DNA from: CBDBDZ01 sp965204215
GTDB lineage: Bacteria > Pseudomonadota > Gammaproteobacteria > Pseudomonadales > GM7GCV1
Assembly: GCA_965204215.1 (NCBI GenBank)
Contig: CBDBDZ010000014.1
Coordinates: 806,001 to 870,000 of the forward strand
Length of the DNA stretch: 64,000 nt
Reading direction: 5' to 3'
Made by a program: the position numbers and the translations under genes. The notes below the pieces were generated by a model, which saw nothing but the letters and a program-made list of their open reading frames with translations, was not told the origin of the DNA and made no database searches. Shown piece by piece: positions 63,958 through 64,000 of this stretch. Positions within the stretch are counted from its first letter, which is position 1. The number at the start of each line of letters is the position of its first letter.

Positions 63958-64000
63958 ATGAGTTTGAGCATTATAATACCTGTATTAAATGAAGTTAATG
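63958..64000 (+). CDS. GT2-family glycosyltransferase, first 14 codons
   Basis: ATG at 63958 opens MSLSIIIPVLNEVN, the characteristic first beta strand and nucleotide-binding loop of GT2 glycosyltransferases. The window ends inside the gene. It begins 13 bases after the F1 target duplication. Specificity cannot be judged. Confidence 0.7.
   Translation, partial: MSLSIIIPVLNEVN

Overview
The window is a chromosomal segment of a low-GC Gammaproteobacterium. This rests on the 6S RNA-ygfA pair, the purM-purN, glmU-glmS and trxB-aat gene neighbourhoods, an outer-membrane lipid transport cluster (mlaA/mlaC), and a PhaF-like phasin next to a TetR gene. TRAP, BCCT and steroid/fatty-acid catabolic genes suit a marine or host-associated heterotroph. 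I cannot name the genus.

Left edge (1-6.1 kb): a complete type V-A CRISPR-Cas locus on the minus strand, in the order cas12a, cas4, cas1, cas2, leader, array. Cas12a (1272 aa) keeps all three RuvC acidic residues, the Nuc arginine and the crRNA-processing region. The three visible repeats are identical and carry the canonical Cas12a crRNA handle. The array runs off the left end.

6.2-17.2 kb: a divergent catabolic cluster resembling the actinobacterial igr operon for removal of the last three steroid side-chain carbons. Thiolase/aldolase (Ltp2-like), ChsH1-like and ChsH2-like (MaoC + DUF35) genes run left. Two acyl-CoA dehydrogenases (ChsE2/ChsE1-like), a KstD-family flavoprotein, an SDR, a probably damaged dienelactone hydrolase, a 2-hydroxydienoate hydratase and a POT transporter run right. 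17.2-24.4 kb: a saccharopine-dehydrogenase-like reductase, a TRAP transporter (dctPQM), a GT2-GtrA glycosyltransferase, a LysR regulator and a TorF-type porin.

24.6-43 kb is mostly housekeeping: purM, purN; an envelope-lipid operon (mlaC-mlaA-MMPL/RND-LtaS-like); glyA; a BepA-like protease; ygfA with 6S RNA upstream; a SPOR lipoprotein; a HAD hydrolase; purH, glmU, glmS. 43-52 kb: a truncated IS1111-type transposase, phasin and TetR genes, an S9 peptidase, and an aldehyde dehydrogenase/luciferase-like monooxygenase/hydrolase operon with a divergent LysR. 53-64 kb: BCCT transporter, second aldehyde dehydrogenase, aat, trxB, O-antigen-ligase-like protein, cca, mrcA and the first codons of a GT2 glycosyltransferase.

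Several families of small non-autonomous elements (MITE-like) lie throughout. Family F1 (140 bp), F2 (174 bp) and F4 (131 bp) have terminal inverted repeats and 5-bp target duplications. F3 (about 165 bp, often internally deleted) has looser ends. Insertions are concentrated at stop codons and promoters. One F1 copy rewrote the last codons of purM and separates it from purN. One element is an F1/F2 mosaic with its own target duplication. One F3 copy is fused to the truncated IS1111 gene.
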